Origin: Ceratotherium simum simum
Taxonomy: Eukaryota > Chordata > Mammalia > Perissodactyla > Rhinocerotidae
NCBI RefSeq assembly: GCF_000283155.1
Contig: NW_004454178.1
Location: 1,233,888 to 1,297,887 of the forward strand
Direction of reading: 5' to 3'
DNA length: 64,000 nt
Shown here: one piece after another, positions 9,738 to 24,139 of the stretch
Layout: each line of letters opens with the position of its first letter
How positions within the stretch are numbered: the stretch's first letter is position 1
Made by a program: the position numbers and the translations under genes
Notes under the pieces: model-generated
Database searches by the model: none
Seen by the model: the letters and a program-made list of their open reading frames with translations, nothing else
What the model was told of the DNA's origin: nothing

Positions 9738-12639
9738 CTGAAATGCCATGAAATAATTGAGGAGTGGAGGGAATAAAACAAAACAAACAAACAAACAAAA
9801 AAGACAAAGAAAACTAAATGTAAATTGCCTTGATCTATTATGACAGAAGAGTATTAATTTTAGCCAATTTTGTGGTAACAAATGGTGAAAGAATCAATAT
9901 TAATGGGGAATTACATATTCAAGTTGTGCAAATAATTTCTACTTCTATTTTCTCCTGCAAAACAAATATCCCATAGGTTAGAAATGATCATGAGTTCATT
10001 AATACAATGTAAATGTTCATTATAAATCAATAATTCATGTATATTACACAGTGTTGTAACTATTTACACCAAATTCTTTTTGCATACGGCTGAAACTACA
10101 TAGGATTATGGGTTTAAAAAGGGCTAAAGTCTCATCACTGCATCATTAGTTGCTCTTCAATAAGCACTCTGTACCATTTCAGGGAATTCTGAAACAAAGA
10201 TGCAATCCTACTATATTTTAGGAATTTTTTAAAATTCTGACGATACAGAAACCACAACTATAAAATAATGAAACAGATCATACAAACTACACATGAAAAT
10301 AAGCATATTAACTTTATAATTATTCTTCATATTAATTTTTAAATATTTTATATATTTAAATATTTCAAAACATCAGAAGAAAGTGAATGCTCATTGCCAC
10401 ATAAATTTAATTTCATTTATATCAGTATATTACATACAAAATAATTAAGCTTTTCAGGCAGTATACGTACAATTTCAACCTTATTTATGTAGACAGAAGC
10501 TAGTCAATTTAGTATTCTAACATCAACATTTGAATCTGCTATATGTGATACTGGTAATCAACATGTTAAGCTCCAAATGTGCTATTTGAGTCAAGTAGAA
10601 TCTGTGTTTAACAGTAAACACAAGATACCGTTTTCCTATAGTAGTATCATTGGTTTTGAATCATATTTATGGCTGCCATAAAATAGTCTATTAGCTTGTG
10701 GATAAAGCAAGTAATTAAAGAATGCTTTACAAAGCAATAAGAAACCAGAAATAAAGGTACCTGAATGGCTTATGTTGGTGAAACCAAAGAGAATTATTAA
10801 ACATGGAATTTGGTGACTATCATACATTCAACAAATACATAGTTGGGTATGTACTATTGGCCAGACCAGTGTAGGGAAAAGAGCTGATGATAACTATTTC
10901 GCTTTTAAAACATTAACTTTAGTCTTCAGAGAGCTCTAGTCAAGAATGTTTTAAGTCTCAGTTAATAAATGTTCTAAAGATCTTCTATCTGAGAAAGGTT
11001 TAAGACACAATGCTACTCTCAGATTAGCAGGTGCAATCTCATCCTGATGTTACTTTCTGTGACATATCATATGCATTACTATGGAAACCTTGAAGTGTAG
11101 CAGTGCTATAACAGTCTGCTCTTGAGAGACCAGCCTTGGAGCTGGGCTATCATGTCAAGGGTGAGCAGAAGGTATAGATGGTGGCCAGTATCAAGTCAGG
11201 CGCTGGGCAGGGCAGGTGGCCGGCACAGAATGAGTCATGGTCAGGAAGAAGACAGGTTTCAGTAGGTGGCATTAGAAGTGATCGAGTCAGGAGAGCTAGG
11301 ATCCAGGGATGGGAATAGATCCAGTACAAAAGAAGGTTCTTCATCCAGCAAGTTAGAAACACCTTTAGGCAGATTATACTGGCTTCGTAAAAGAGACACT
11401 GCTTGGGTAGTGCCTAGGGAGAAGGAAGAGCTTTGATTCTGGGAGGCTGAAGCCAATTAACTAACTCCTCTATTTACAACTCTTCCTTGTTAGTGAGGCT
11501 TTATTCCCCTCCCCACTGAGACTAAGCCCTAAAGGAGGTGAGGCGCCATCTCCTTAGGAAAGGACAGCACACAGTCTTTGAACTGCTAGAGGCCCATAGG
11601 CTGGTTTAAAGAAAAACGGGAAGCTTGTCATTTGTGTCACCAAATGTCATATTTTCACGTTTCTAAGGTGGCTGACACATTATCATAGGAAAAAAGCTCC
11701 GTTTCACTTTTTCTTTAAGTATGTTCCCAGCTGCAGACAATTCATCCTTAGATGACTTTTAACTAACAGTTTCTATTAAGGATCCTTGCAAAGTATAATC
11801 AAAATTTATCCTTCTCAACTAAATGGGGGAATTTACTGAAATTGAAAGATGTGAAATCTGTTTATTTCACCACTAATCAATTTGTAAAGCACATTATTCT
11901 CACCAAAGCTAATTTGGTACATAAACCACTTTTATAAATAATTGATGAGGTTGTTGTAAAGGGTTACTGCAAATCATTGATAAATTCACTTATTTTGCAC
12001 AGTGTTTTACACTAAAGAAAGGGTCAATCAACGAACCTCATTGAAAAGCAGAATAAGAGGAAAATTATGAGGAAATTCTTTGTAAGACAACATAACCCTG
12101 CTCATGTGACTCTATAACCTAAGGCTTTTCTTTAGGAGATAATAATAGAATATCTAGATAATTAAGTATTAAGTCAAACAGGAACTTAAGACAAAGACAT
12201 CATTGATAATCCAACATAAGATACCATCATCACATGACAGTTAAAAAAAAAAGTTGTAATAGGAGAAGGAAGAGAAAACCCAGGAGGGAAAAAACATTTC
12301 AATAAGAGAAAAGGCTTAGTGTTCCCTCTGAGTTGTAGGTACACCTAGGAAACCCCAGAAACTGAGGATGCAGTGGGCCAGTGTCAAGTGTCGTCATATT
12401 ATAGTTATCAAGACAATTATCAACAAACATCAATATGTAATTACCACTGGACTTTTGAAATAGCGGCGTACAAGTGGGATAGTACAGGTGAGGCAACACA
12501 TTACACTTCTCTAGATTTATAACAGGAAGCTTTTGATCAGAGAACAGTAAGAATCCCCCAAAGGATCACCTAGATCCTCTGTGTTATAGGCAGAGAGCGT
12601 AACTCGGCTTTAAGATGAATTAAACGATGAGGAGGGGGA

Positions 12640-13385
12640 GCAGTGAGGGTGGGTTTTTAGGCCTAGGCCATGCTCCATTTCCTCTGCACTGCCCTAATCC
12701 AAGCTATGTTGTGCCAGCATTACCCCAACAGCCTTGTAACTGGTCTCCCTTCATCCACACTTTTTCCCCTCCAGTCCCTTCTCTACCAATCTTTGGAAAA
12801 ACAAATCCAATCCTGTCATACCCTTTCCTCCCATCCCCACATGACTTAAAATCTCTCAAATCCTTCCCACTGCTCTGAGAACTCAACTTGAATCCTGAAC
12901 GCACGGGGCTCTGAGTGGCCTGGCCTGCTCTCGCTCCTGCCTCATCTTTGCCTCATGCTCCCTCTCGTTCCCTGTTCCAGCCACGCTGCCTCCTTTCATT
13001 TCAAATAACTCACACTCCACAGTACAAGACCTATTATTTATTTCTGCTTCCTGGAATTTTCTCACATCCTCCTCCACCTACAGAATTTTCAATAACCATT
13101 TGGCTCTCAGTTCAAAAGTCAGTTCCTCAGGGAGGTCTCTAAGCCCTTGTGTAGTCTCTCCAAAGATGAGGTCAAATCCCCTCTGACAGCACTGCTCACC
13201 TTTCTTTCAGAGCGTCTTTCACGGTGATAATTATACATTTATTTGTATGACTATCTGACTGACGTCTGTCTCCCTGTCTAGACTGTAAGCAGTGCAGGGA
13301 CTGTTTTGTTTGCACTTGTGTCGGAAGTTCCTGCTGTTGTACCTCGCAGACAGCAGATGCTGTAAATATCTGCTGAATGAACAGA
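12640..13385 (+). repeat. L2 3' region
   Basis: Recognisable L2 end: cagttcaaaagtcagttcctcaggg, atttatttgtatgactatctg, tctagactgtaagcagtgcagggac and a final tctgctgaatgaac. The part before about 13090 is less certain. Confidence 0.75.
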
Positions 13386-14721
13386 GAAATATATCATATA
13401 TATTGTCAGGTTTATCATCCCAGCTCTGTGCTTTGTACAGTGCGTGTACAACACATACTACACCTAAATAATTAGTTTAGTGAATGAGTAAACATTGAAC
13501 ATGTTTAGCCTAAGAGCCAAAAGCAGCTCCAAACAGAAGGCTACAAAAGAGCTTTTCAAAGATGTATATTTACACTGCCTTGAGTTCCATTCTAAATCTT
13601 TAACTCTTTGATTTAGAAAAGTTAGTTTTTGATAGTAAGATATGATGTATCTTATTTTATCTTATCTTATAATCAAGTATGCCCACCATATATTTATGCG
13701 AATAAGCAGATGACAGCTATAAGATGGTTTGATTTGTAAAAGAGAAGACATGAATCAAGTCTAAAAAATTTGTTTTAATCTAAACGTGCAAAATGACTGA
13801 CAGCTTTATCTAAGAAAATAATCAGCAAGTCCTGAGTTCACATTTTATTAACACTGTTTAATTTCTCTTATTTAATAACTTTCTGAAATCATTGGTTTTC
13901 AATTACAATCCTAGAAAATCTTGGCAGTTAAGATATTTATGGATAATAATAGGCACTCAATTTGCCTTTACAGAGTATGAATGGGAAACTTCAAGTGCAT
14001 TTTTAAATAATGTATTCCTATAGTCTGATTACTACAGGAACCAAAAGCCCAGAAGTGAGTCGATTAATCTTTTACCTGATATTTTACTATAAATCACTAC
14101 CAAAATCAATTTCTATAAACGTTATGTACTTATAGCATAATTCAGAAATAAAACATTCTAAAGATATAAGTATACAGGGACATATATTCGCTACCTTCTT
14201 GGTGTCATCTTGGTGGTGGTACTGGTGCATGAAATTGGAAGAATTCCAATCTATTTGATTTCAATCTATCTTTTTATAAACCCAGTGAAAGATAGTCTGC
14301 AATTTTTCACAGTAAATTATTCAAGTATGTAATAACCTTTTGCCTAAGCCAAATTGTACTCTTAGAAGGACTGGAATAAACATTATGAGGCTCTGCTCTA
14401 ATACTTTTAGTAAATAAAAAATTCCTGGTTATAAATTTAGAATGCTAGAACCATAAAAGCACGGAAAAGACTTCATGAGGTTATTTTTATTTTTTATTCT
14501 CGAGGAATAGCAGATAAAAAGTATTCAGTGCAGAATTCTAAAATACTGTTTTAGGCCAGTAGTTTTCAACATTTCCTCACATTCACCCATTCTCATATTA
14601 AACACACTTAAGAAAAAGTAGAAATCAACAATGGAGAAGACAATTAGAATGTACATTCCCAAAGAGATTACGATAGCTCCCTCAGTTCCCCATACACTCT
14701 TATACGCAAATACCCACACCC

Positions 14722-15172
14722 ACTGTACTGAGAATGTGTCCTCACAAAATTTATATCCACCAGGAACCTCAAAACGTGACCCTATTTGGAAATGCAGTCT
14801 TTGCAGATGTAATTAGGTAACATGAGGTCACACTGCATTGGGGTGAGCCATAAATCCATTTACTGATTTACTTATAATAAGAGACACAGAGACAAAGAGG
14901 AGACCCACCCAAGGAAGAACGCCATGTGAAGAGAGACACAGAGACAGGAGAGATAGTCTACAAGCCAAAGAACGCCAACGAGGCCAACAACCACCAGAAG
15001 CTAGGAAAAGGCAAGGAAGGATTCTTCCCTAGAACCTTCAGAGAACATGGCCCTCCCCAACACCTTGATTTTGAACCTCTAGCCTCCATAATAGTGAAAG
15101 AATAAACATCTGTTATTTTAAGCCACCCAGTTAGTGGTAATTTGTTAAGACAGCCCTAGAAAACTAATATAT
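14722..15172 (+). mobile_element. MLT1-type MaLR LTR
   Basis: Forward LTR with acgtgaccctatttggaaa, aataagagacacagagac, tagcctccataatagtgaaagaataaacatctg and ttttaagccacccag, ending gaaaactaatata. No internal retroviral sequence is seen, so it is a solo LTR. Confidence 0.85.
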
Positions 15173-16360
15173 CCATAAAAATACACCTAAGAATCATTGT
15201 TTTTGCATGACTTGTAATCTCTATTCCAAGTCTCTCCTTTTCATCAATTGGAGTTTTCTGATAAATTCAACCTATAGCAGCTAAAGTAGGGGCAACCTTT
15301 CCCCAACTTTCCCTGATGTCGAAAGTCCTCCCAACAGTTGAATCTACTGTCTTCTTCTCCCTTAATAGTGTTTGCAGAAATGAATGCATCACATACTCAG
15401 ATAACTCCACGACACAGGATGGCAGTGACCAATTTTAAAGAAATTACAGAAAATAGGACTTATATAAACTTACTAACATGGCCCACTAGGGGCATTACTT
15501 GTCCTCCAAATAGCAAAAGTAAACACCCACCTCTCTCAAATGGGCAATGGATCAAGATCCAGGCATTATCTGGTACAGAGAAAACAATGCCTTGACCAGG
15601 CCATTTCTTCCACTCTGGGTATTAAGTATACCCCTTACTCAAAAATACAAGTCTCTTCAACTCTAGCAATAATATGTTTACAACATATTATACATATACA
15701 ACAAAACTGTAAAATGGCATTCCACATTAGATGTTGTCTCTCTAAAAAAAATTTACATACCCATTGTAAAAAAAGTAAGGTACATCTTAAGGCAGTCATT
15801 AAAATGGAAAAAAATATTTTAAATATAAAAAGCTTCAGATATAATATTATTGAAATAAGATATAAAACTGCTTTCAGTAGATCTCAACTATGAAAATAAT
15901 GTATAAAAATGATAGGAAGTAAATATACTCTGAGCAATATAAGTGATTTCCATTTTCTTCTTAGTATTTTGTGAATTTTTCAGTTTTCCTACAATGAGCT
16001 TGTACTATTTTTATAAAAAGAACAAAAAATGTCATCTAAAAGTTACAGTCTTCTTTTTCTTTGTATTAGGAACTTCTAATACATTTTTAAGTGGCTATTT
16101 GAGAATAAGCGACTTAGGAGACATAATAACCGAATGTAATATGGTTTTTGTTTGGACTCTGATTATAACAAATTAATCATAAAAAGATAATTTTGTGACA
16201 AGTGGGGTAATTTGAATATGGATAGAGAATTTCATGATCGTAACAAATTATGGCTAATATAAGAATACCAAGCAGATGATAATAACATGGTGGGTACATT
16301 AAAAAAAGAGCTTATCAAAGAAATATACAGAAGTATTTACAGTTAAAATAACAATCAAAG

Positions 16361-16597
16361 GGGCCGGCCCCGTGGCATAGCGGTTAAGTGCACGCGCTCG
16401 GCTGCTGATGGCTCAGGTTCGGATCCCCGGTGCGCACCAGCACACCCACTCGTCAGGCCATGCTATGGCGGCCTCCCGTATAAAGTAGAGGGAGGTCAGC
16501 ATGGATGTTAGCTCAGGGCCAGTCTTCCTCGGCAAAAACAGGAGGATTGGCATGGATGTTAGCTCAGGGCTGATCTTCCTCACCAAAAAAAATAAAT
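16361..16597 (+). mobile_element. ERE SINE (short form)
   Basis: It starts ggggccggccccgtgg with A- and B-box-like tRNA motifs. The body has TATAAAGTAGAGGGAGG and two GATGTTAGCTCAGGGC copies, and the tail is (AAAT)n. The target-site duplication aaataacaatcaa is perfect, at 16346-16358 and 16598-16610. Confidence 0.96.
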
Positions 16598-18754
16598 AAA
16601 TAACAATCAATAGAATTTGCTTTTAAAAAGTCCATAGAAAAAAAAATCTGTCAGGAAGAGAAATAGCTGAAATGAGTTAGCAAAATCTGGAGAACTGTTA
16701 AAGCTAGGAATATGTGGATTCACTTTACTACGCGTTCTATGCACCCAAGTTTTCCATAATAAAAGATAGAGAGAAACAGAGACCAACCATTTGCAGTGCT
16801 GTCTGCCACTCCTGCCTCTGCTGCTTAACTTCAAGTGGGGCCTTTCAAAGCATAAAGGGAAAGATACCAGGAAGCCAGTCTGACAGCTATATTTTTCTGA
16901 GAATTGAGACATACAGTTTGTCAGACATTTCTAGTTAATCTATAGTTTGGGAGATACAGTTCAGATTCTTCAATATAATCTCTGAGCTGTTTTTCTACAT
17001 ATGAGATATAGTTTGAAATTGAGACTTTGTAATTTACTAATTACTATTTTTCATTTTAAAGGAAAATTTGGAAATTAAAAAAAGTTAAAAAAAATAAAAG
17101 CTAAAATACGTTTCAAAATCCCATCATCTAAATACTAATATAGCTTTCATTAAAATTTTGATTTATATCCTTCAAGTCTTTTTTTCTATGAAATCATACT
17201 GTACAATGATTTTGGTATCCTGATTTTTCCATTTAACATTCCAAAATAAGCATGTTCCCATATGATTACATACTTTCTATACACATAATTTTTTAAGAGT
17301 TACATGATATTCCATCCAGTGGTTGTATCATAACTTCTTTAAACATTCCCTATAACATTAAGTTTCAGACATGTTAATAGAGATAAAAAGGGAAAAGTAA
17401 GGTTTTTACAAAAGAAAATAATTCCTACTGGCATTACTTTAAAAACACAGTAGGGTAAGTTTTTTTTTCCTTATTGATGTTGTACATCTAGCTAATACGA
17501 TAATTAACGTCATTCATAGGAACCCAAAATTATGTAGAAAACTTCAGCCTGGAACATGCTGCTAACAAACAATGGTTTCTCATGACCGAGAGGTGTCTAC
17601 TGAAAATATTATGAAGGTTAAAGAACTACTTTATATGCGATTGGTTTGCCAGTTTACCCGCAGTTTTTCAATTATGATACCCAATTAGAAAGAATGGCTG
17701 CATTTCATGAGATAATTACCATTAGTGGAAATAAACAGCATGGCAATGATTCATTGGAATTTAATTTCATATCATATTCTGAGCCTCATTAAAGCAAAAA
17801 CAAACAACCACCACCACCATAAAAATCTAGACATTATTTCAAGTAGGAACTCACTTTCTCAGAGATAACACCCCATGGGGTAAACAAGGGTCCATTTACA
17901 ACAGTTTGTCTTCATTTTAGACTGAGATCTAAAAGCCAGGAAGGCTCCCTCTGATGATAAAATGTAACGCTCCATTTGTTTGAAGACTCAATCTTTTCAG
18001 TTGCTCATTTCCTGGTGACTCATCTTAGACCCTGCTGCCAAGATTAATAAAGCTAAAAAAACAATTCTGACTTCTGGGAGACACTGCCATTAAATAAGAG
18101 ATGGGGGCTGGGAATCAATGAATAACAAGTGGGCAAACGGGTGCCCTGGAAAATAATTAACCAGGTGAATTTATTTCAGACATGGTGAGAACAGATCATT
18201 AGGATATTAGAAAAATGACCTTAAGTACGTTTTAGAAATTATATCAAACAATAAGTTTTATGTGGTCCACTAACAACTAAGACAGAGAACAGGTGGCTAA
18301 ACTTTAAAAATTCAAAATTTAAATTTCTTCTAACCTAATTATACACAAAAACTACGATATGTGACATAAAGCTAGAATAAATATGCTTTATTAGAAGAAC
18401 TGTAACACTTCACTTACGAGATCATTTATCTGGCAACCCCAAGTAAACAGAATACAGCTGAAATTGCAAAAAGATCTCAGTAAGTCCATGCCTGGAAGCT
18501 CACTCCTGTTACTGTTAAGAGAGGCCTTCTCTCCTACTAGAGAATGTCTCTTATCATGGTGCAGATACTTCCACCACGTTGGTTATCTGATTGTCTAGTC
18601 CAGAGTGAAATCACAGGAGAGGAGGAAGAACTGCGGGAGACAGCCATGCGAGCAGCAACTAAAACACCAATCTGACTACGGGCGAGAAAAAACAAATAAG
18701 TATAAAATATTTTTTATGGAATGCTGATTACCTGCAAGAAATCTTGAAAGATTT

Positions 18755-18905
18755 TTCATTCATTCAACAAATATTTATTTGTGCCCACGATGTGACTCTC
18801 ACTGATCTAGATGCTAGGAAAATAGCAGTTAATAAAACAGACAAAAAAGAAAATTCCTACTCTCCTGGAGTTACATTCTCTTCCAGGAAGACAGACAATA
18901 AACAG
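18755..18905 (-). repeat. L2 3' end
   Basis: Reverse complement of the L2 end: ttcattcattcaacaaatatttattt, ctagatgctaggaaaatagcag, ctggagttacattctcttcc. Confidence 0.75.
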
Positions 18906-18939
18906 GTAAAAAAAAATCAAATAATATCACACTCGTGAT

Positions 18940-19085
18940 CTCATTCTATCCTCACAACAATCCAGGAAGCAGACTGTTCTCATTAGCTGTGATTTAGAAA
19001 GTTGCCCAGGATCACAATGCTTCTAAGCAGCAGAGTTGAGATTGACCTCAGATCTCTCTAACTCCAAAGTGATAGTCTTAACAAT
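18940..19085 (-). repeat. MIR SINE, reverse orientation
   Basis: tcctcacaacaatccaggaag, gaaagttgcccaggatcacaatgc and cagagttgagattgacctcag follow the reverse complement of MIR. 19800-19880 holds a weaker similar fragment. Confidence 0.7.
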
Positions 19086-19114
19086 GAGTTTTCTTCATAG
19101 CATTTGATCAGGGT

Positions 19115-19290
19115 TTAAAATCAGACATTTATTTGTGTGATTATTCGGTTGATGTCATTTTTCCCAAACTAGGGACTCTATACCACGAGGACAGAGACCA
19201 CATCTACTTTTGTCTAACACTGTATCCCCAGTGCCCTGCTCAGGGCCCGGCACACTGAGGTCCTCACAGGTATCTGTTGCGTACTAAGCA
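19115..19290 (+). repeat. L2 3' end
   Basis: acatttatttgtgtgattattcgg, accacgaggacagagaccac, actgtatccccagtgccctg and gctcagggcccggcac are typical of L2 3' sequence. Confidence 0.8.
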
Positions 19291-20049
19291 GATTCGTTCA
19301 TGAATCTACAACTGCTCATCTCAACAGCTCCTGAGGATGTGGTCATAGTGATGAGCCTGAGTTATCAAAGAAAAACTGAGTTAAGTTCAGTATCATCTAA
19401 GAAAGGCAGTGTGTAATAAATTTTACTTAGACAATTCTTCCCAAATGGTTTATTTGAAAGTTTTTGGCACTTGAGTAGAATCTTCATTCCTCCTTCTGTC
19501 TTGGGTACGTCTTTCCATAATAACTTCTAGATTATGCTTTACAGTTACTAAGACACGTTGAATAAAGTAATTTCTCTCTATCACTAAATCTCTTGACTTA
19601 AGCTAACATAAAATTATTGCATCCAAAGCAAAGCAGAAAGTGATGTTACAAAAAGATATACATTTTAGGCTGTATTGAAATCTTTATGTTTTTATTGTTC
19701 ATTTGTTTGAAAAACTGGAATTCCTCAAAAATAAATGTTTAATTAAAGAATATTAGCACTAGAAACTAATTTAGGAAATATCTGTGTCCTAGTAAATTTA
19801 CAGATGAAGAAGTGAGATGTAGAGAGATTAATTGGATGCCCAAGGTCACGAAATGTCTGAAAGAAAGAGAAGACGTAAGAAAGTACACAGTCCCATAACT
19901 GCAAGTTAGCCTGAAGCCACTAAATTACAAAAAACACCATAATTGACTAAGAATAAACAAAAGTTAAAACTTTTCAGGGGGATGGGGGGTGCGGGTTGGG
20001 GGAGGGAGATTAAATGTCCCAAGATGGTCTTTTGAGGAGCTGTGTTTTA

Positions 20050-20280
20050 GTTTTTTGTGAAGAACATCAGCCCTGAGCTAACATCTGCCAATCCTCCTCT
20101 TTTTGCTGAGTAAGACTGGCCCTGGGCTAACATCTGTGCCCATCTTCCTCCACTTTATGTGGAACGCAGCCTCACCATGGCCTGACAAGTGGTGCGCCGG
20201 TGTGCGCCCGGGATCCAAACCCCGGCCGCCAGCAGCAGAGCGCACACACTTAACCGCTACGCGCCACAGGGCGGGCCCCA
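20050..20280 (-). mobile_element. ERE SINE (short form)
   Basis: This reverse-oriented copy has a TTTTTTGTGAAGAAC tail and its head at the right. A perfect 16-bp target-site duplication, gaggagctgtgtttta, lies at 20034-20049 and 20281-20296, which suggests a young insertion. Confidence 0.96.
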
Positions 20281-21954
20281 GAGGAGCTGTGTTTTATGTA
20301 CCATGAGAATAAAACCCAATAGTGTGCTTACCCTGGATTTCAGAGGGCTTGATTACGGGGTCCCATACAGACTAGGCAAATGGAAGGTGTCGGCAACTTG
20401 ACATCTTCCCAAAAGATACGATGGAAAGATAGCTGGTGCCCCAGTGGCCCCTAGTACATACCTGCATGATAAATGTCCTCAGTAACAGCTGGCCTGTGAG
20501 GCCCTACATATGCCCTCAAATCGTTTCCTAACTCGGCCCACTCTGAAGCATTTTTTTAGAAGGGTAAGAATAGTTCTAAATCAATGACTAGTACACTGCC
20601 CAGGATATAAAACAAACAACAGGCTATATCTACAATTTTAATATACATTATGTTGTTACATAAAAATATCAATGGCTAATGTTATTAGGCTGTTTCTTCT
20701 GCAGCAGGCATTGTGATAAGAGTCTTATGTGTACTATCTCATTTACTTCTCCCACGACCGCACACTGTCTCCCAACATCTGGTCTGTTTACTGTGAGACA
20801 CACATGTAACTCTTGGTCATGATCTGCTGAGTGGCATATTACATTTTAATAGACGCAACAGGGAGCTTTTAAGATAATATGACTATAGAGATTTGGTTAG
20901 AGTGGAGACTGAACAACATCGTGTTGATTAAGACTTTATAAAATTTTTGGAAGAGAATATAAATATTTAGACACCATAATGACAACTTGAAGACAATACA
21001 AGGCAAATATATATTATTTAACACAGTAAATTACCAAATTTCCTGTTACTTTTAAATATACCTTTTGCCTATAGCTACAAACATTCTGCAACTTCCTATT
21101 ATTGTACTGCTGTTATTGGGTCTGACATTTGTATTAATTTACACATTTCAGCTGAGTATGTGCCTCAACATTCACAACTGAATAGAAGAGTACTTTTCAG
21201 GTCAAAGGGGACAATTAAAAATACACGATAGCTACTGGTCCTTTTCTTTTGGCCATTCTTCATTTGCTTTCCACAAGTATGTATGAATGCTTTCATTGGA
21301 AAAGACAGAACAGATATCCTAGATTAAGACCAATTTGACAGATAAAGAAAAGGGCAAGGATTACAAAATCAATACTCGGATCAGTCTCTACCACTAAATT
21401 TTAAGGTAACATGTTGAAATGAGATATAATTCTCTTTGATTCCCTTTTAACAAATTAAATATCACATTCCCACTTCTATCTTAAAATTTTGATATTCTAA
21501 GGCTATAATTTTAACAACGTGGGACTAGTCAAATTTTGCTCACAGTTTTAGGATTAATAATGGCATTTAAATATTTTTTTAAAACTATAATGACCACTGT
21601 ATTTTCTATTTATCCTTTTTAAAGTGTATAATTTGTGCCTTATTTTTCTTAACTTCTTTATTGGGAAATACAAGATATCTATAGATAAGCACATAGAACA
21701 TTTAACTTACGTATAACTTGTAAATATGAAGCAATGCTTCTCCTACTCCTCCACTCAGGTCAAGAAATGGAACATTATTAGCACCTAAGAAGCCACACCC
21801 CCACGTGGACCTTCTCTTCATACTTAACTTAGAAAGATCGAAAGTTAAATCAGCACTTTTACAGGCCTCCTGAGCAATTCAAGGACCCGAGAACAATTTA
21901 AATCCGTTTACCTTCCTCCGGAACCACATGCTACTATTCCCATGGACTTTTTTT

Positions 21955-22190
21955 GTGTTTGTGTGTGAGGAGATCAGCCCTGAGCTAACATCTGCCAATC
22001 CTCCTCTTTTTGCTGAGGAAGACTGGCCCTGGGCTAACATCCGTGCCCATCTTCCTCTACTTTATATGGGACACCGCCACAGCATGGCTTGACAAGCAGT
22101 GCGTCGGTGCGCGCCCGGGATCTGAACCTGCGAACCCCGGGCCGCTGCACTGGAGCGTGTGCACTTAACTGCTTGCCCCACTGGGCCGGC
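21955..22190 (-). mobile_element. ERE SINE (short form)
   Basis: This reverse-oriented full-length copy contains both CTTCCTCTACTTTATATGGG and the tRNA-like head. The imperfect duplication tcccatggactttttt / tcccatgggctttttt flanks it (21938-21954; 22191-22207). Confidence 0.94.
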
Positions 22191-22844
22191 TCCCATGGGC
22201 TTTTTTTAAACCCCACTAGACGTATGTTACTACTGTTTGTTCACATATGCCCATAGGGTTATTTACCATTTCATTGGTTCTTCATTCTTGCATCTCCAAT
22301 TACCCATCTAGGATCACCATTTCCCACTGCTTGAAGCACACCCTTTAAGGTGATCATTAATTGGAGTCCACTAGTGACAAACTCTCTCCATTTTGATCTG
22401 TCTGAAAACATCTGTTTCACACTCAGACTTGAAGGATGTTTTCTCCGAGTATAGAATTTCTCGGCAGTTACTCTCTTTCGACACCCTGAAGATACCATTC
22501 CACTGCACTCTGGCTCCTATTACTCCTCTTGAGAAGTTAGCTGTCAGTCAAACAGCAGCTTCAACTGCAGCAACGTCTTCCTCCCCCTCCCCCGCCCCCA
22601 CTGCTGCTTTTAGATGTTCCACTTGTCTTTTGTTCACATTTCCTCTATCTTTCTAGGGGTAGATTTCCTCATATTTGTCCTGCTCAGGAATCTGTGGTTG
22701 GCTTCCTGAATTTGGTGTCTTTCCTAAGATCAGGTAATCTTCTAGCTGTCTCTTCAAATACTGCTTCTGCTTCATTTTCTACCTCATCTTCCAGGTCTCC
22801 AATTAAGTCTCATAGTAGAGCTCAATATGTTCTCCACGTTTTTT

Positions 22845-23073
22845 TTGTTTGTTTGTTTGTTTGTTTTTTTAAAGATTTTATTTATTTATTTTTTCCCCCC
22901 AAAGCCCCAGTAGATAGTTGTGTGTCATAGCTGCACATCCTTCTAGTTGCTGTATGTGGGACGCGGCCTCAGCATGGCCGGAGAAGCAGCGCGTCGGTGC
23001 AAGCCCGGGATCCGAACCCGGGTCGCCAGCAGTGGAGCGCGCTCACTTAACCACCAAGCCACGGGGCCGGCCC
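22845..23073 (-). mobile_element. ERE SINE (CTAGAAGG form)
   Basis: This reverse-oriented copy has a (GTTT)n and AAAGATTTTATTTATTT tail, a CTTCTAGTTGCTGTATGTGGG body and a GGCCGGCCC head. The perfect duplication tgttctccacgtttttt lies at 22828-22844 and 23074-23090. It sits inside an L1 5' region. Confidence 0.96.
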
Positions 23074-24139
23074 TGTTCTCCACGTTTTTTAAATGACTAT
23101 TCTGTATTTTCCATTGCTTTGTCTTTTTTCCTGCATTCTGGAACTTTTCTTCTAATCTATCTTCTACATTTCACCTTCTCTCTTCAATTGTGTGTCCATG
23201 TTGCTGCCAAACTCACTTGGTTTTTAATTTCAGCATTTTTCATAAGTTTTATTTGGACCTTTTTCACATGTGCTATGTCACTTTCATAGTTTCTTCCTTG
23301 CAGATATTTTCAAGCCTATCTTTTATTTTTAAAATCAGAATAAGCACTGTTTTTTAAATAATCAGTGTTTGATAATTCTGATATCTGAAAATTTTATGAT
23401 CTGTTTTTGTTATCTGTTATTTTCTCCTTATTCTTATTATTATTGCTCTGTCTCCTCATGTTTGATTATATTTGACTGTGTGCTGATCATTGCTCTTGAA
23501 AAATTATCCCTGAGGATTTCCTGGGGCTAAGAAAGAAGGTGCCTTCCTCCAGAGAGAATGTGGCTTTGCCTCTGCCATCTGCCTTGTGGTATTAGCCATT
23601 CCAGAAGCATTTTAAACTAGGGATTCCTTGGATGATGCATTGATGCAAATTTGGACTGAAAATCCATGTGAAAGTCCCTATCATGGTCAGGCTATCTCAA
23701 AAACAGGTTTCCTTTTTTTTCTTTTATCTTCTGCTCTGCTCAGCACCAAGGCAACTCTCTCACGCTGCTTATAGGGGTGGGGAAGGGGGAACCAGTTTTC
23801 CTTTGGATTTATGTTTACTATGAGGTGTAGCCCCTGGAGGAAGGTGGTCCTAGCTAAATATGGGGAGGATTTCCTTTCATCTCCCTACCAGAGGCATATC
23901 TTCCTCTCAACTCACAAGCTATTAAAACTTCACTTGATTTTTCTGGATTTGGCTTTGATTTCTCTTTCTTTCCCACAAAGCTATCAAAGCCTCAACTTAA
24001 TTTTCTCAGAACGTGGCCTCAGACAAAAGTAGATTGCTGTGCTTTGCTTACTTTTCTAGGTTCTTACTTTTTCTTAGCTCTTTGCTTGGAAATATCATTA
24101 ATGACATTCACTACTTTCTTATTTTCAAAATAAACACTA

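Noticed and set aside
16361..16440. tRNA-like sequences with A and B boxes (here and in every ERE head)
   Set aside because: They are SINE heads: no cloverleaf is completed, and each continues into an ERE body or carries SINE duplications. They are not tRNA genes.
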